Shown here piece after piece: positions 17,362 to 26,953 of a stretch of DNA of 64,000 nucleotides. Position numbers and translations under genes: made by a program. The first letter of the stretch is position 1. Each line of letters opens with the position of its first letter. Source of the DNA: Mesorhizobium shangrilense (GTDB lineage: Bacteria; Pseudomonadota; Alphaproteobacteria; Rhizobiales; Rhizobiaceae). The notes under the pieces are model-generated. The model worked only from the letters and a program-made list of their open reading frames with translations, was not told where the DNA came from and made no database searches. The stretch is taken from assembly GCF_040537815.1 (NCBI RefSeq), contig NZ_JBEWSZ010000007.1, positions 1 through 64,000 on the forward strand, written 5' to 3'.

Positions 17362-18344
17362 CTGCCTGCCTCCAGTCCGAAGAATGGGGCCGCCGTCCTG
17401 ACGATGGTGTCGATATCGGAAAGTTCCGGCACGAAGCCGAGATGGTCGCGTGCGCTGCCCGGATCGGCGTAAAGCTCCGCTGGGTCGCCCTCGCGCCGCG
17501 TCCTGAAGACGGCCGGAACCGATCTCGACGTCATCCGGGAGACCGCCTGGAGGATCTCTTTGATGGACACCCCTCGCCCGGTGCCAAGATTGACCGACAG
17601 GCTTTCGCCGCCCGCCTCGAGATGTAGCAATGCCTTCAAATGGGCGCGGGCCAGATCACTGACGTGGATGTAATCCCGTACGCATGTGCCGTCCGACGTA
17701 TCGTAGTCGGTGCCGAAGACCTCGATCTCGTCGATCATGCCGGACGCGGCCATCAGCACCCTGGGCACCAGATGCGTTTCCGGCGAATGCCACTCGCCGA
17801 GTTCGCCGTCCGGATCGGCCCCACAAGCGTTGAAATAGCGCAGGATCGCATAGTGCATTCCGTATGCGGATGCGTAATCCTTGATGATTTGCTCGCCCAT
17901 CAGCTTGGTGCGTCCGTAGGGGCTGATCGGGTTTTGTGACGAGGTTTCGCGGACGGGTAGCGTCTCGGGTACCCCGTAAGTCGCGCAGCTGCTCGAGAAG
18001 ACGATTTCTTCGACCGCATTGGCCCGCGCCGCATCAAGCACTGAAATCGTGCCCGATACGTTGGTCGAATAATATTCGGCGGGCTCGTGCACGGACTCGC
18101 CAACATAAGCCAGTGCTGCAAAGTGGACGATTGCCCTCGGCCGATACGTCCCGATCGCATCCTGAAGTGCTGCCTGATCGCGGATATCGCCAACGACAAG
18201 AGGCCCCCAGGCGACGGACTTTTCGTTGCCTCGGGACAGATTGTCGAAAACCACCGGCAGGTAGCCCGCGGCGGCCAGCAGCTTGCAAGTATGGCTGCCG
18301 ATGAAGCCAGCCCCACCCGTCACGAGGATAGCCCGGCCGTTCAT
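17358..18344 (-). CDS. galE: UDP-glucose 4-epimerase
   Basis: A 328-residue extended SDR. Residues 5-15 show the NAD-binding [11 protein letters not shown]; the catalytic region is [11 protein letters not shown] followed by [12 protein letters not shown] with the Tyr-x-x-x-Lys pair; [14 protein letters not shown] follows. It interconverts UDP-glucose and UDP-galactose in the cytosol and is often called exoB when located among exopolysaccharide genes. It overlaps the upstream decarboxylase gene and the downstream glycosyltransferase by four bases each (ATGA), so the three are translationally coupled. Length is normal for the family. Confidence 0.93.
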   Translation of the reverse strand: MNGRAILVTGGAGFIGSHTCKLLAAAGYLPVVFDNLSRGNEKSVAWGPLVVGDIRDQAALQDAIGTYRPRAIVHFAALAYVGESVHEPAEYYSTNVSGTISVLDAARANAVEEIVFSSSCATYGVPETLPVRETSSQNPISPYGRTKLMGEQIIKDYASAYGMHYAILRYFNACGADPDGELGEWHSPETHLVPRVLMAASGMIDEIEVFGTDYDTSDGTCVRDYIHVSDLARAHLKALLHLEAGGESLSVNLGTGRGVSIKEILQAVSRMTSRSVPAVFRTRREGDPAELYADPGSARDHLGFVPELSDIDTIVRTAAPFFGLEAGR

Positions 18345-19381
18345 GAGAAAGCAGCTTCCTTGACGTGATGGCCGCCGTAAAGCAGGGCATCAAAATACTC
18401 GACGGTATGCGCGAGCCCCTGGGTCAGACTGATCCTTGGCTGCCAGCCAAGATTTTCCCTGGCGAAGGAAATGTCGGGCCGGCGCTGCCTGGGGTCATCA
18501 ACCGGCAGCGGCCGATGCACGATCTTCGACCCGGACTTCGTGTATTCAATGACCAGCGTCGCCAGTTCCATGATTGTGAATTCGACAGGATTGCCGAGAT
18601 TGACCGGATGCAAGGGCGCCTGGGGCGCATTCATCAGCCGGACAAAACCCTCGATCAGGTCATCCACGTAGCAGAACGACCGCGTCTGCTGGCCGCTGCC
18701 ATAGACAGTCAAGTCTTCGCCGCGCAGCGCCTGGACGACAAAGTTCGAGACGACGCGACCGTCGTCGGGCTGCATCCGGCGGCCATAGGTGTTGAAAATG
18801 CGCGCGACACGGATGTCGAGGCCGAACATTCTTGAATAGTCGAAGAACAGGGTTTCGGCCGAGCGCTTCCCCTCATCATAGCAGGACCGTGGTCCATGCG
18901 GATTGACGTTGCCGAAGTAGCTCTCCGGCTGCGGGTGCACCAGGGGATCGCCATAGACCTCGGACGTGGAGGCCTGGAATATCTTGGCGTTGTGCCGTCG
19001 AGCGAGTTCCAGCAAGTTCAGCGAACCAATCACGCTCGTCTTGAACGTATGGATCGGGTCTGCCTGGTAATGCGGCGGAGACGCCGGGCAGGCTAGATTA
19101 TAGATTTCGTCGACGTGGAGGTCCGACGGCAGAGCGTCAACGACATCATGCTCGACGCAAGTGAATTTCTGATTGGGCAGAATGGCGTTGAGATTGTATT
19201 TCTTCCCGGTGTGGAAGTTGTCGAGCGCAACCACCTCATAGCCGTCCAGCAACAGGCGCTCGCAAAGATGAGAGCCCAGAAATCCCGCGCCTCCGGCAAC
19301 GAGGGCTCGGTGGCGGTTCCGGTTGCCTCCAGTTCGACCAGTCGCGGGCCTGAGTTTCAGAACCTTGACAACCTTACTCAT
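18341..19381 (-). CDS. UDP-glucuronate decarboxylase (UDP-xylose synthase-type)
   Basis: A 346-residue extended SDR. The motifs are [17 protein letters not shown] for [43 protein letters not shown] with the catalytic Tyr and Lys, [18 protein letters not shown], and [12 protein letters not shown]; these identify the UXS group rather than a plain dehydratase. The product would be UDP-xylose from UDP-glucuronate. ATG at 19381 is preceded by GGAGGG, so the 30-residue upstream extension is rejected. It is the first gene of the uxs-galE-glycosyltransferase operon. A xylose-containing glycan would fit the CBM60-type module at 8351-10804. Confidence 0.88.
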   Translation of the reverse strand: MSKVVKVLKLRPATGRTGGNRNRHRALVAGGAGFLGSHLCERLLLDGYEVVALDNFHTGKKYNLNAILPNQKFTCVEHDVVDALPSDLHVDEIYNLACPASPPHYQADPIHTFKTSVIGSLNLLELARRHNAKIFQASTSEVYGDPLVHPQPESYFGNVNPHGPRSCYDEGKRSAETLFFDYSRMFGLDIRVARIFNTYGRRMQPDDGRVVSNFVVQALRGEDLTVYGSGQQTRSFCYVDDLIEGFVRLMNAPQAPLHPVNLGNPVEFTIMELATLVIEYTKSGSKIVHRPLPVDDPRQRRPDISFARENLGWQPRISLTQGLAHTVEYFDALLYGGHHVKEAAFS

Positions 19382-20552
19382 GCCGTCCCTCCACGCACTG
19401 CACGCGCCATCGCTCCAGGCAGCGCAACCGAGGCAAAGCTCTGCCCGGCCACGTCCTTGCGAACGCGACAAACCCTCCGCAACGGCGGAATCGCCATATG
19501 TTTTTGATGTGCGCTAAATTGCCTTTTGAGTTCGCTGGGCCGATGTCGTTCGCGGCCTGCTGGCTGCCGCGCGACATTCTATTCGCCCCGAAATCACGAT
19601 TACGCTTTGTGTGCCTTCATCGCCGATTGCTCGCCCAAATTGCACATCCCAACGCAATTAAAAATATACCTGTGGAAAACTTAGTCAACTAAATTAGAGA
19701 TTCCTTAACTTCAATCGTGCGTGAGTGGTTAACCCTGAGGCCGCCGCCCGAAGCCTCGGCGTCAGAAAATAACAAGAAGTCCAGGCTATCGACTGGAAGT
19801 CTTGTCTACAACCCCTCCCAAAAAGAAGAAGAAACCATAGAAATACAGACCCCATAGATCGCCGAAAATCATACCAGGAAGATCGAAAATACCTTAGGAA
19901 GCACGAATTTTCCACGCTTATTCTACTAAACATCGATATTCTATCGGCGGCCGACAAATTCCTTCCCCATGTCGTAGCTATGTGTAACAGCGAGAACCTC
20001 AGGTCAGAATGTTTCGGCACCAAAGTCCGAGAGACGTCAGATAGGCGGCACCGCGCGCCTCCTGTCCCCCCTCTATACTCCACCCACCCTCCGGAAAGCC
20101 TAGAAAGCCTCGCTCCACCCAGAGATTGGCGCGCCAGAAGTGTTGAACGGCACGGCTGAGGTTTACACCCTGATGACACAAGCGAGGGCCAGTAGGAGGA
20201 GCGTCGCGCGGTAGGGGGACGGGGCGACGGACAGACCCATGGGGTATGGGTCTCTCCTCCTACCTGTTGCCGAGCCTATGCTAAACAACGCCTTATCATA
20301 CCCCTGTCTCGCGGAAGCGCCAATGCTGTTTCGTGGCGTCGTCATTGTCGGACCGGCGACGTGCTGCCTTACCTCGGTTAAACTCATGGCGGTTGAGAGC
20401 ACGCGCGTCATGCGACGCTGGCGGCCGTTGAAGACGAGGTCGAGGAGACGATAATGCGTCAATGAGGCTAGGTTGGAGACGCGCTTGCCACTCGGACCGG
20501 CGCGCCCAGAGCCACTAAGGCCATCGTACCATATACGCCGGCCTTACCTCCG
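19382..20552. other. 1.2-kb gene-free region
   Basis: No gene could be supported. Minus-strand frames at 19694-20179 and 20163-20462 are open but show no motif, no good ribosome site and unconvincing composition. The AT-rich part at 19640-19960 is the most likely place for the promoter of the uxs operon. The region marks the boundary between the polysaccharide genes and the sugar-uptake locus. Confidence 0.45.
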
Positions 20553-21146
20553 CTAGGTGTGGCGGATCTCGGTACCCAGAACCTTGAGGCATTCCCGGAT
20601 GAACGCGGCAAGCGCCGTCCAGCCTTTGGCCGAAACCATCGTCCCGTCGACATAGGCGTCGGTCGGAGACAGGTCGATGTAGGTTCCGCCGGCCAGTGTC
20701 ACCTCCGGCTCGCAAGCACCCAGCGCAGCCACCTTCTTGCCACGCACGACGCCGTCGACCGCAATCAGGATCTGGACGCCGTGGCAGATCGTGAAGATCG
20801 GCTTGTTGGCCTCGTGAAAATGACGCACGATCGCCTGCACCCGCTTGTCGGTGCGGATATATTCGGGGCCGCGGCCGCCTGCGCAATAGACTGCGTGGTA
20901 TTGGTCGAGCTGCTTCTCAGCGTCGGAAAAGGTCTTGTTGATCAGCGCATAGTGACCGAGCTTTTCGGTATAGGTCTGGTCGCCCTCGAAATCGTGCAGC
21001 GAGGTCTTGATCAGATCTCCGGCGTTCTTGTCGGGGCAGACCACGTGGATGGTATGGCCAACGGCTTCCATCGCCTGCTGATAGACGAAGATTTCGTATT
21101 CCTCGGTGAACTCACCGGTCAGCATCAGTATCTTTTTGCCTGGCAT
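20553..21146 (-). CDS. DJ-1/PfpI-family protein
   Basis: A 197-residue protein with the DJ-1/PfpI fold: KILMLTGEFTEEYE at the N-terminus, a YCAGGRGPEYIR turn, and the nucleophile elbow IFTICHGVQIL, with Cys at about residue 110. The family contains glyoxalase-III/deglycase-type and chaperone-like proteins. ATG at 21146 has AGAGGAAG upstream; a longer reading is rejected. It is the last gene of the sugar-transporter operon, 69 bases after the binding-protein gene, so it may handle a reactive aldehyde or sugar intermediate of the same pathway (inference). Confidence 0.8.
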   Translation of the reverse strand: MPGKKILMLTGEFTEEYEIFVYQQAMEAVGHTIHVVCPDKNAGDLIKTSLHDFEGDQTYTEKLGHYALINKTFSDAEKQLDQYHAVYCAGGRGPEYIRTDKRVQAIVRHFHEANKPIFTICHGVQILIAVDGVVRGKKVAALGACEPEVTLAGGTYIDLSPTDAYVDGTMVSAKGWTALAAFIRECLKVLGTEIRHT

Positions 21147-21215
21147 GGCTCTTCCTCTCATTCTTGGGCTGGCAAGGCGCGATCGCGCCCTGCCTTTTTT
21201 CAAAATCGGATGCGA

Positions 21216-22166
21216 TCAGAACGGTGAGTCCGGGAAATAGTATTCCTTGGCGTTGGCTTGAGTGATCAGTGGTGCGTCGAGCTTGACGGCGCCGCGCACA
21301 GGCGCCTGGCCGATCAGATTGGCGACAGTCATGTAGATCGCTGTCTTGATCATCGAAGGCGGGTACGGGGTCTCGACCGGCGTCATCGCGTCGCCGTCGA
21401 TCACCTTCTTCACAATGTCCTTCATGCCGTTGCCGCCAAGCGCCAGCTTGATATCGGTCCGGCCCGACTGCTTCACGGCCTCGAGCACGCCAAGCAGCAT
21501 GTCGTCGTCATTGGCCCAGACCGCATCAATATGCGGGTACTTGGCCAGGTAGTCCTGCATGAGCTTGAAGGCTTCGTCGCTGTTCCAGTGGGCATATTGA
21601 ATGTCCAGCACCTTCAGGCCGGTGCCTTTGATCGCGTCCTGGAAGCCTTTGATGCGCTCGTCGTCGATGACGGTCGGAATGCCGCGCAGCACCACGAGGT
21701 CGCCTTTGCCGCCCAGCTTGTCGATCATGAACTTCGCGGTGTTTGCGCCCACCGCAATGTTGTCACCGGCGAGGTAGAGGTCCTGGATCGAGGAATCGGT
21801 GAGGCCCCGGTCGACGACAGTGATGAAGGTCCCCGCATCCTTGATAGCCTTGACCGGCTGGGTCAGCTCCTCCGAACTGTAAGGCAGGATGACCAAGGCA
21901 TCCAGTTTGCGGCTGGCGGACAAATCCTCGAGCGCGCTGACCTGCTGCGCTGCCGATGGCGACGTCTTGACGACCACTTCCACGCCCGGGAAAGCGGCAT
22001 TGATTTCCTTGGCGGCCTGCTGGGCATGATAGACCACGCCCGCCGTCCAGCCATGGTCGGCCGCAGGTATCGACACAGCGATAACCTTCTTGTCTTGTGC
22101 CATGGCCTGTCCGGCCAGGAGCAGCGAGCCAAGGGCGGCCGCCGCAATCCATCTTCTACTGAACAT
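21216..22166 (-). CDS. Sugar ABC transporter substrate-binding protein (RbsB-type)
   Basis: A 316-residue protein with a Sec signal (WIAAAALGSLLLAGQAMA, cleavage near residue 23). The mature part follows the periplasmic type-I sugar-binding fold: IAVSIPAADHGWTAGVVYH, DALVILPYSSEELTQPVKA, and HIDAVWANDDDMLLGVLEAV. It binds a sugar or related polyol in the periplasm and delivers it to the permease at 22222. GGGAGAAGACA precedes the ATG. The ligand cannot be read from sequence. Confidence 0.88.
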   Translation of the reverse strand: MFSRRWIAAAALGSLLLAGQAMAQDKKVIAVSIPAADHGWTAGVVYHAQQAAKEINAAFPGVEVVVKTSPSAAQQVSALEDLSASRKLDALVILPYSSEELTQPVKAIKDAGTFITVVDRGLTDSSIQDLYLAGDNIAVGANTAKFMIDKLGGKGDLVVLRGIPTVIDDERIKGFQDAIKGTGLKVLDIQYAHWNSDEAFKLMQDYLAKYPHIDAVWANDDDMLLGVLEAVKQSGRTDIKLALGGNGMKDIVKKVIDGDAMTPVETPYPPSMIKTAIYMTVANLIGQAPVRGAVKLDAPLITQANAKEYYFPDSPF

Positions 22167-22221
22167 TGTCTTCTCCCATTGGACCTATAAAAACCTGGCT
22201 CCCGCGTGGTCCGGACACGAG

Positions 22222-23220
22222 CTATTTCGAATTCGAAAACCGTTGAATGAGCATGGCGATGATGATGATGACGCCCTGAACGGCGGCCACAAGGTATTCG
22301 GAGACGAAGTCCGACAGCACCATGAGGTTAGCGATGAGCTCCAGGATGACCGCGCCCGCGACCGTTCCCCACACATGGCCCTTGCCGCCACGCAGCGCGG
22401 TGCCGCCGATCACCACGGCGGTGATGACCTGCAACTCCCAAAGCTGACCGGTCGTGGGCGTAGCGGCGCCAAGGCGCGGCACGTAGCAAATGGCGGCGAT
22501 GGCCACGCAGATGCCCTGGACGATGTAGGCGATTGTGCGGGTCTTGATGACCGAGATGCCGGAATAGCGAGCGACATCCTCGTTGGCGCCGACAGCCGCA
22601 CATTTGCGCCCGTATTTCATCTTGTAGAGGACGAAGGACGCGACCGCGGCGACCGCGACGGATATCAGGATCGGGATCGGGACGCCGGCGACCGTGCCGA
22701 AATAGACCGGACGATAGGCTTCGCGCAGCGACCGGTCGATCGGGATCGTGCCGCCGTCGGTCAGATAGGTGATAAGGGCCCGGAAAATTCCCATCGTGCC
22801 GAGCGTCGCGATGAACGGCTCGATCCGGCCGACTGTGACGATCAGCCCGTTAGCGAGTCCACAGAGCAACCCGACCATAATCGCCACCACCATTCCGGCA
22901 GGGATGGCCCAGACGCCGGCATGCGGAGCCACCGCGTTCATGAACATGATGGTGATGCCGGTGATAAAGGCGGCCATCGAGCCTACGGAAAGATCGAGCC
23001 CGCCCGACGAGATCACGAACGTCGCACCGACCGCGATGATCGCGATGAAGGCGCTGCGGGTGATCACGTTGGCAAGGTTGGTGGCCGAGAGAAAGTCCGG
23101 ATTGATGAGGAAGCCCGCCGCCAGCAGGGCAACCAATGCCAGGAAGGGGCCGACGTCGGTCCAGGTGAGATTCAGATCACTGAGGCGGCGTGTGGATGGG
23201 GATCCGGTCATGACAGCCAT
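22222..23220 (-). CDS. Sugar ABC transporter permease (RbsC-type)
   Basis: A 332-residue protein with 8-10 predicted membrane helices. The RbsC/BPD_transp_2 pattern includes FVISSGGLDLSVGSMAAF (helix 3), AIMVGLLCGLANGLIV, TLGTMGIFRALITYL and the EAA-like turn GGTALRGGKGHVWGT. It is one of two identical or paired subunits of the membrane channel. ATG at 23220 has GGGAGG six bases upstream; an ATG three codons later forms an ATGA overlap with the ATPase stop. The gene lies between the ATPase and binding-protein genes of the same operon. Confidence 0.88.
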   Translation of the reverse strand: MAVMTGSPSTRRLSDLNLTWTDVGPFLALVALLAAGFLINPDFLSATNLANVITRSAFIAIIAVGATFVISSGGLDLSVGSMAAFITGITIMFMNAVAPHAGVWAIPAGMVVAIMVGLLCGLANGLIVTVGRIEPFIATLGTMGIFRALITYLTDGGTIPIDRSLREAYRPVYFGTVAGVPIPILISVAVAAVASFVLYKMKYGRKCAAVGANEDVARYSGISVIKTRTIAYIVQGICVAIAAICYVPRLGAATPTTGQLWELQVITAVVIGGTALRGGKGHVWGTVAGAVILELIANLMVLSDFVSEYLVAAVQGVIIIIAMLIQRFSNSK

Positions 23221-24803
23221 TCTGGTCCTCCCTTGGCTTTTGGCCTTGGTTTCGGGCCACTGGTTGCCAGCAGCGCCACGTTGCTTTCCGTCATTTCGGC
23301 GCCGCTGACCTCGCCGGTGACGCGGCCCTCGCGCATCACCAGGATGCGGTCGCAGATGCCAATCAGTTCCTGCATCTCCGAAGAGATGACGATGCAGGCC
23401 TTTCCCTTGGCGACCAGTCCCTGGATGAAGGCGTAGATCTGCGCCTTGTTGGCGATGTCGATGCCGCGTGTCGGCTCGTCGATGATGACCACCGATGGGT
23501 TGGTCAAAAGCACCTTGGCCAGCAGGAGCTTCTGCTGGTTGCCGCCCGAGAGCTGGCCCGCCTTGGCGCTTAGGCTTTTCACCCTGATGTCATAGGTTTC
23601 GACGGCCTCTTCCAAGGCCGTCGCTTCGCGGCGCCGGCCCATCGACAGGCCCGGATGGAACATCGAGAGCGCCGAGAGCGTCAGATTGGGTGCGAGGCGC
23701 TCCTGCAGCAGCAGGCCCCTGCCCTTGCGGTCCTCTGTCAGGTAGCCGATCCCGGCGTCGATCGCGGCGCGCTGCGAATGGAAGTGGACCGGCTTGCCCT
23801 CAAGTTCGACCGTCGCGGTTGCCGGGCGCAGGCCGATGATGCCCTCAAAGAGTTCGGTGCGGCCGGCGCCGACCATGCCGGCAAAGCCCAGGATCTCGCC
23901 CTTGTGGACGGTGAAGGATACGTCCTCGGCATAGCCGGGAACGGTGGCGTTCCTGACGCTCAGCATCGGCACATCCGAAGGCGCCGTGGTTTTTTCGGGA
24001 TAGAGTGCGGCCAGTTCGCGGCCGACCATGAGCCGCGCCATGTCCATCTGGCTCAACGTCTTGCCGGGATAGGTGCCGACCATTTTGCCGTCGCGCAACA
24101 CCGTGACCTTGTCGGCGACCCGTTGCACCTCGTCCAGCCGGTGACTGATATAGAGCACGGCGGTGCCGTGTGCCTTCAGTTGCAGCACGATCTCCAGCAG
24201 CCGCTCGACTTCCCCGCCGGTCAGCACGGCTGTGGGTTCGTCGAAGATCACCACCTTGTAGTCGTCGAGCAGCGCGCGGGCGATCTGAACCATCTGCCGG
24301 TCCGCCAGCGAGATGTCGCGCACCAGCGCGGTCGGCGAGACCGAGCAGCCGATCTGCGCCAGCTTCTCGACCGCCAGGCGCCGCATCGTACGGTCATCCA
24401 CGACAGGGCCCTGCGAAAGCTCGCGCCCGAGAAACAGATTGTCCGTCACCGTGAGCGCCTCGGCGAGCAGGATTTCCTGATGGACCAGCGCGACACCGGC
24501 CTCCTGTGCCTGGCTGGGCTTGGTGAATTTCACCGGGTGGCCGGCCATCGACAATGCGCCGCTTGTCGGCTCGACATAACCGGACAGCAGCCGCATCAAT
24601 GTCGACTTCCCGGCCCCGTTCTCGCCGATGATAGCGTGGACCTCGCCGGGCAGGACGTCGAGAATGACGTCCGACAGCACAGTCACAGGCCCATATTGTT
24701 TCGACAGATGTTCGGCGCGCAACACCGGTTCCACGGCGCCTGGGCCGTCGCCTTGCGGCAACGTGCTTCCTCCCTCCCCGGTGATGTTCGCGGCGATTGA
24801 CAT
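23208..24803 (-). CDS. Sugar ABC transporter ATPase, tandem (RbsA-type)
   Basis: A 531-residue protein with two ATPase domains. The first (about residues 25-255) has Walker A GENGAGKSTLM, signature-like ISLADRQMVQIARALL and Walker B VVIFDEPTAVLT. The second (about 275-525) has a degenerate Walker A (GFAGMVGAGRTELFEGI), an intact LSGGNQQKLLLAKVLL signature and VVIIDEPTRGID. One active and one degenerate P-loop is normal for RbsA/MglA/XylG proteins. It energises uptake through the permease at 22222. ATG at 24803 lies 12 bases after the gntR stop; a TTG within gntR is rejected. Confidence 0.9.
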   Translation of the reverse strand: MSIAANITGEGGSTLPQGDGPGAVEPVLRAEHLSKQYGPVTVLSDVILDVLPGEVHAIIGENGAGKSTLMRLLSGYVEPTSGALSMAGHPVKFTKPSQAQEAGVALVHQEILLAEALTVTDNLFLGRELSQGPVVDDRTMRRLAVEKLAQIGCSVSPTALVRDISLADRQMVQIARALLDDYKVVIFDEPTAVLTGGEVERLLEIVLQLKAHGTAVLYISHRLDEVQRVADKVTVLRDGKMVGTYPGKTLSQMDMARLMVGRELAALYPEKTTAPSDVPMLSVRNATVPGYAEDVSFTVHKGEILGFAGMVGAGRTELFEGIIGLRPATATVELEGKPVHFHSQRAAIDAGIGYLTEDRKGRGLLLQERLAPNLTLSALSMFHPGLSMGRRREATALEEAVETYDIRVKSLSAKAGQLSGGNQQKLLLAKVLLTNPSVVIIDEPTRGIDIANKAQIYAFIQGLVAKGKACIVISSEMQELIGICDRILVMREGRVTGEVSGAEMTESNVALLATSGPKPRPKAKGGPEWLS

Positions 24804-24814
24804 CGGTTCCGGCC

Positions 24815-25516
24815 TCAATCGAACGCCGGCAGCAGGCGGTCGCGCGAGTGCTCTATGTGGATGCGCATCGCCTTTCTGGCGGCTTCGGGATCGGCCGACC
24901 CAAACGCGGCGAGGATTGCCTCGTGTTCGTCGAGCGCTTCCTCGGTCACGCGGGCATGGTACATCAGGCGGAAGATGTGGAAGTGGGCGTGCTGGTGGCT
25001 CAACGTCTGGCGAATGAGCTCGTTTTCGGAAAACTCCATGATCTTGTCGTGGAAGATCGCGTCCTGCCGGGCGAAGTTCGAATAGCGCAGGCGATCGTCC
25101 TTGCCTTCGCGCCGTGACATCACGCCAGCCGCTTCCAGCAAAGTGTTGAGCTTCGCCTCGTCCATGGCGGCAGCGGCTTTCGCCGCGGCATGCGGCTCAA
25201 GCAGAAGGCGCATTTCGTACAATTCATCGAAACGACGCCGGGTAATCTGGGGTGCTGCGCGGTAACCAATGAGGTGCGTCTTGAGCACCAGGCCTTCACC
25301 TTCAAGGCGGCCCAGAGCCTCGCGGATGGGTGTGTGCGAGACGTCGAATTCCTTGACCAGGCTGTCCACGGTGATGCGTGAGCCGGGCGCAATCTTCAGC
25401 GCCATCAGTTGGGCGAAGATAGCTTCATAGACATCCTCGACCAGGCTGTTGGAGCGCTGGATGCGTCCCCCTGCGGCGATCATCTCGGTCGTATCGGGTA
25501 AGTTCGTGGTCTGCAT
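24815..25516 (-). CDS. GntR-family regulator (FadR/FCD subfamily) of the sugar locus
   Basis: A 233-residue protein. The N-terminal winged helix is about residues 15-80 (YEAIFAQLMALKIAPGSRI, VSHTPIREALGRLEGEGLV). The C-terminal FCD effector domain has LYEMRLLLEPHAA and a helical bundle with metal-type His residues (HDKIMEF, HQHAHFHIF, HEAILAA). ATG at 25516 has AAGAGG upstream. It heads the minus-strand uptake operon and is divergent from the dehydrogenase genes, so it probably controls both. The 25517-25709 gap contains a tandem TCCTATA pair at about 25570-25583, a possible operator half-site. Confidence 0.85.
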   Translation of the reverse strand: MQTTNLPDTTEMIAAGGRIQRSNSLVEDVYEAIFAQLMALKIAPGSRITVDSLVKEFDVSHTPIREALGRLEGEGLVLKTHLIGYRAAPQITRRRFDELYEMRLLLEPHAAAKAAAAMDEAKLNTLLEAAGVMSRREGKDDRLRYSNFARQDAIFHDKIMEFSENELIRQTLSHQHAHFHIFRLMYHARVTEEALDEHEAILAAFGSADPEAARKAMRIHIEHSRDRLLPAFD

Positions 25517-25709
25517 CTTTTGCCTCTTGACAGTGAGGATGGCTAACACGATGCTTCGGTCGATGCAATCCTATATCCTATACGATTTTAACGCGGATAC
25601 ATTTTTGGACGCGACACAACCATCACAATGAGTTCAGAGCCGAATTCCGCGCCGTGGCCGGATTCAACGCGCTTTCGACTTCAGCCTCCATGAAAGGACG
25701 CAGATCATC

Positions 25710-26936
25710 ATGAGCCTTTTCGCCGCCCTCCGGCTGCCGCGAGAAATCCTGTTCGGGAAGGGGCAGCGCCATGTGCTGCCGATGGTGGCTGGCCGGTTTG
25801 GCGGGCGCGCTCTGGTCTGTACCGACGAGCGCTTCGCCGGCACGGCGGTGTTCGCGGAAGTCGTCAAATCGCTTCAGGCCGCCTCGATCGAGGTGCTGGT
25901 GCATGACCGCGTCCTGCCCGACGTGCCACGCGACAGCGTCAGCATTTGCGTCGACGAAGCGAAAGAGTTCCAGCCCGAGATGGTGATCGGCATCGGCGGC
26001 GGCAGTTGCCTCGACTTCGCCAAATGTGCCACCTTGCTGCTCAGCCATGGGGGCAAACTCCAGGACTACTACGGTGAGTTCAAGGTGCCGGGGCCGACCC
26101 TGCCGCTGATCGCCGTACCGACAACGGCGGGCACTGGCTCCGAAGTGACGCCCGTCGCGGTGATTTCCGATCCCGACCGGACGCTCAAGGTCGGCATATC
26201 GAGCCCGTATCTGATCGCGGCGGTTGCCTTGTGCGATCCCGAACTTACAATGACGTGCCCCCCTGCCCTGACCGCGATCGCCGGCGCCGATGCCTTGACG
26301 CATGCGATCGAGGCTTTCACCGCCATGCGACGCGGCGAAAACCCCGAGCTGCCGCAGAAGCATGTCTTTATCGGCAAGACAGCGCTGACCGATCATTTTG
26401 CGCTGCTGGCCATCAAATTACTGGGGCGCAGCCTCGAGAAAGCCTGCGCCGATGGCACTGACGCCGATGCGCGTGCCGATGTGATGATGGGCGCGCTGGC
26501 TGCGGGCTGCGCCTTTGGTACTGCTGGAACGGCAGCGGCGCATGCCGTGCAGTATCCGGCCGGGGCGCTTACGCACACAGCGCACGGATTGGGCGTGGCG
26601 ACGATGATGCCCTACGTCATGACCTACAACAGCCGCGTGGCCGCCGCCGAAATGGCCGAGATAGGGCTTGCGCTTGGCCTCGATACCAAGAAGCGGACCG
26701 TTGCCGAGATGGCCGCCGCCACCATCGAGGAGATCAGGCGGCTGTTCGCGGCGATCGGCATTACGCCGACGCTGGCCGATCTTGGCCTGCCCGCCGACAA
26801 GCTCGACTGGACCGCCGAGCAGGCGCTCGGCATCGAGCGTCTGATCAAGAACAACCCGCGCCCGTTCGATCTCGCCGCCATGCTTCGCCTTGTCCAGGCG
26901 GCCCATGACGGCGACATCGCCGCCTGCGCCATGTGA
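25710..26936 (+). CDS. Iron-containing alcohol dehydrogenase
   Basis: A 408-residue protein of the Fe-ADH group (dehydroquinate-synthase-like fold). The N-terminal NAD domain has VIGIGGGSCLDFAKC; the metal-binding half shows AGADALTHAIEAFTA and later THTAHGLGVATMMPY with His ligands. The family oxidises primary alcohols or diols or reduces the corresponding carbonyls with NAD(P). GAAAGGAC upstream supports the ATG. It is the first gene of a forward operon with the aldehyde dehydrogenase, which should take the resulting aldehyde to the acid. Substrate unknown, likely the compound imported by the divergent transporter. Confidence 0.88.
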   Translation: MSLFAALRLPREILFGKGQRHVLPMVAGRFGGRALVCTDERFAGTAVFAEVVKSLQAASIEVLVHDRVLPDVPRDSVSICVDEAKEFQPEMVIGIGGGSCLDFAKCATLLLSHGGKLQDYYGEFKVPGPTLPLIAVPTTAGTGSEVTPVAVISDPDRTLKVGISSPYLIAAVALCDPELTMTCPPALTAIAGADALTHAIEAFTAMRRGENPELPQKHVFIGKTALTDHFALLAIKLLGRSLEKACADGTDADARADVMMGALAAGCAFGTAGTAAAHAVQYPAGALTHTAHGLGVATMMPYVMTYNSRVAAAEMAEIGLALGLDTKKRTVAEMAAATIEEIRRLFAAIGITPTLADLGLPADKLDWTAEQALGIERLIKNNPRPFDLAAMLRLVQAAHDGDIAACAM

Positions 26937-26953
26937 ACCAACGGAACAAGACG

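Noticed and set aside
19694..20179. Minus-strand 161-residue frame in the 19.4-20.5 kb gap
   Set aside because: Basic, serine-rich low-complexity translation without domain, start context or neighbour logic.
25564..25590. Tandem TCCTATA motif as the GntR operator of the sugar locus
   Set aside because: Only a direct repeat with a weak inverted component; not strong enough to list as a site of its own.
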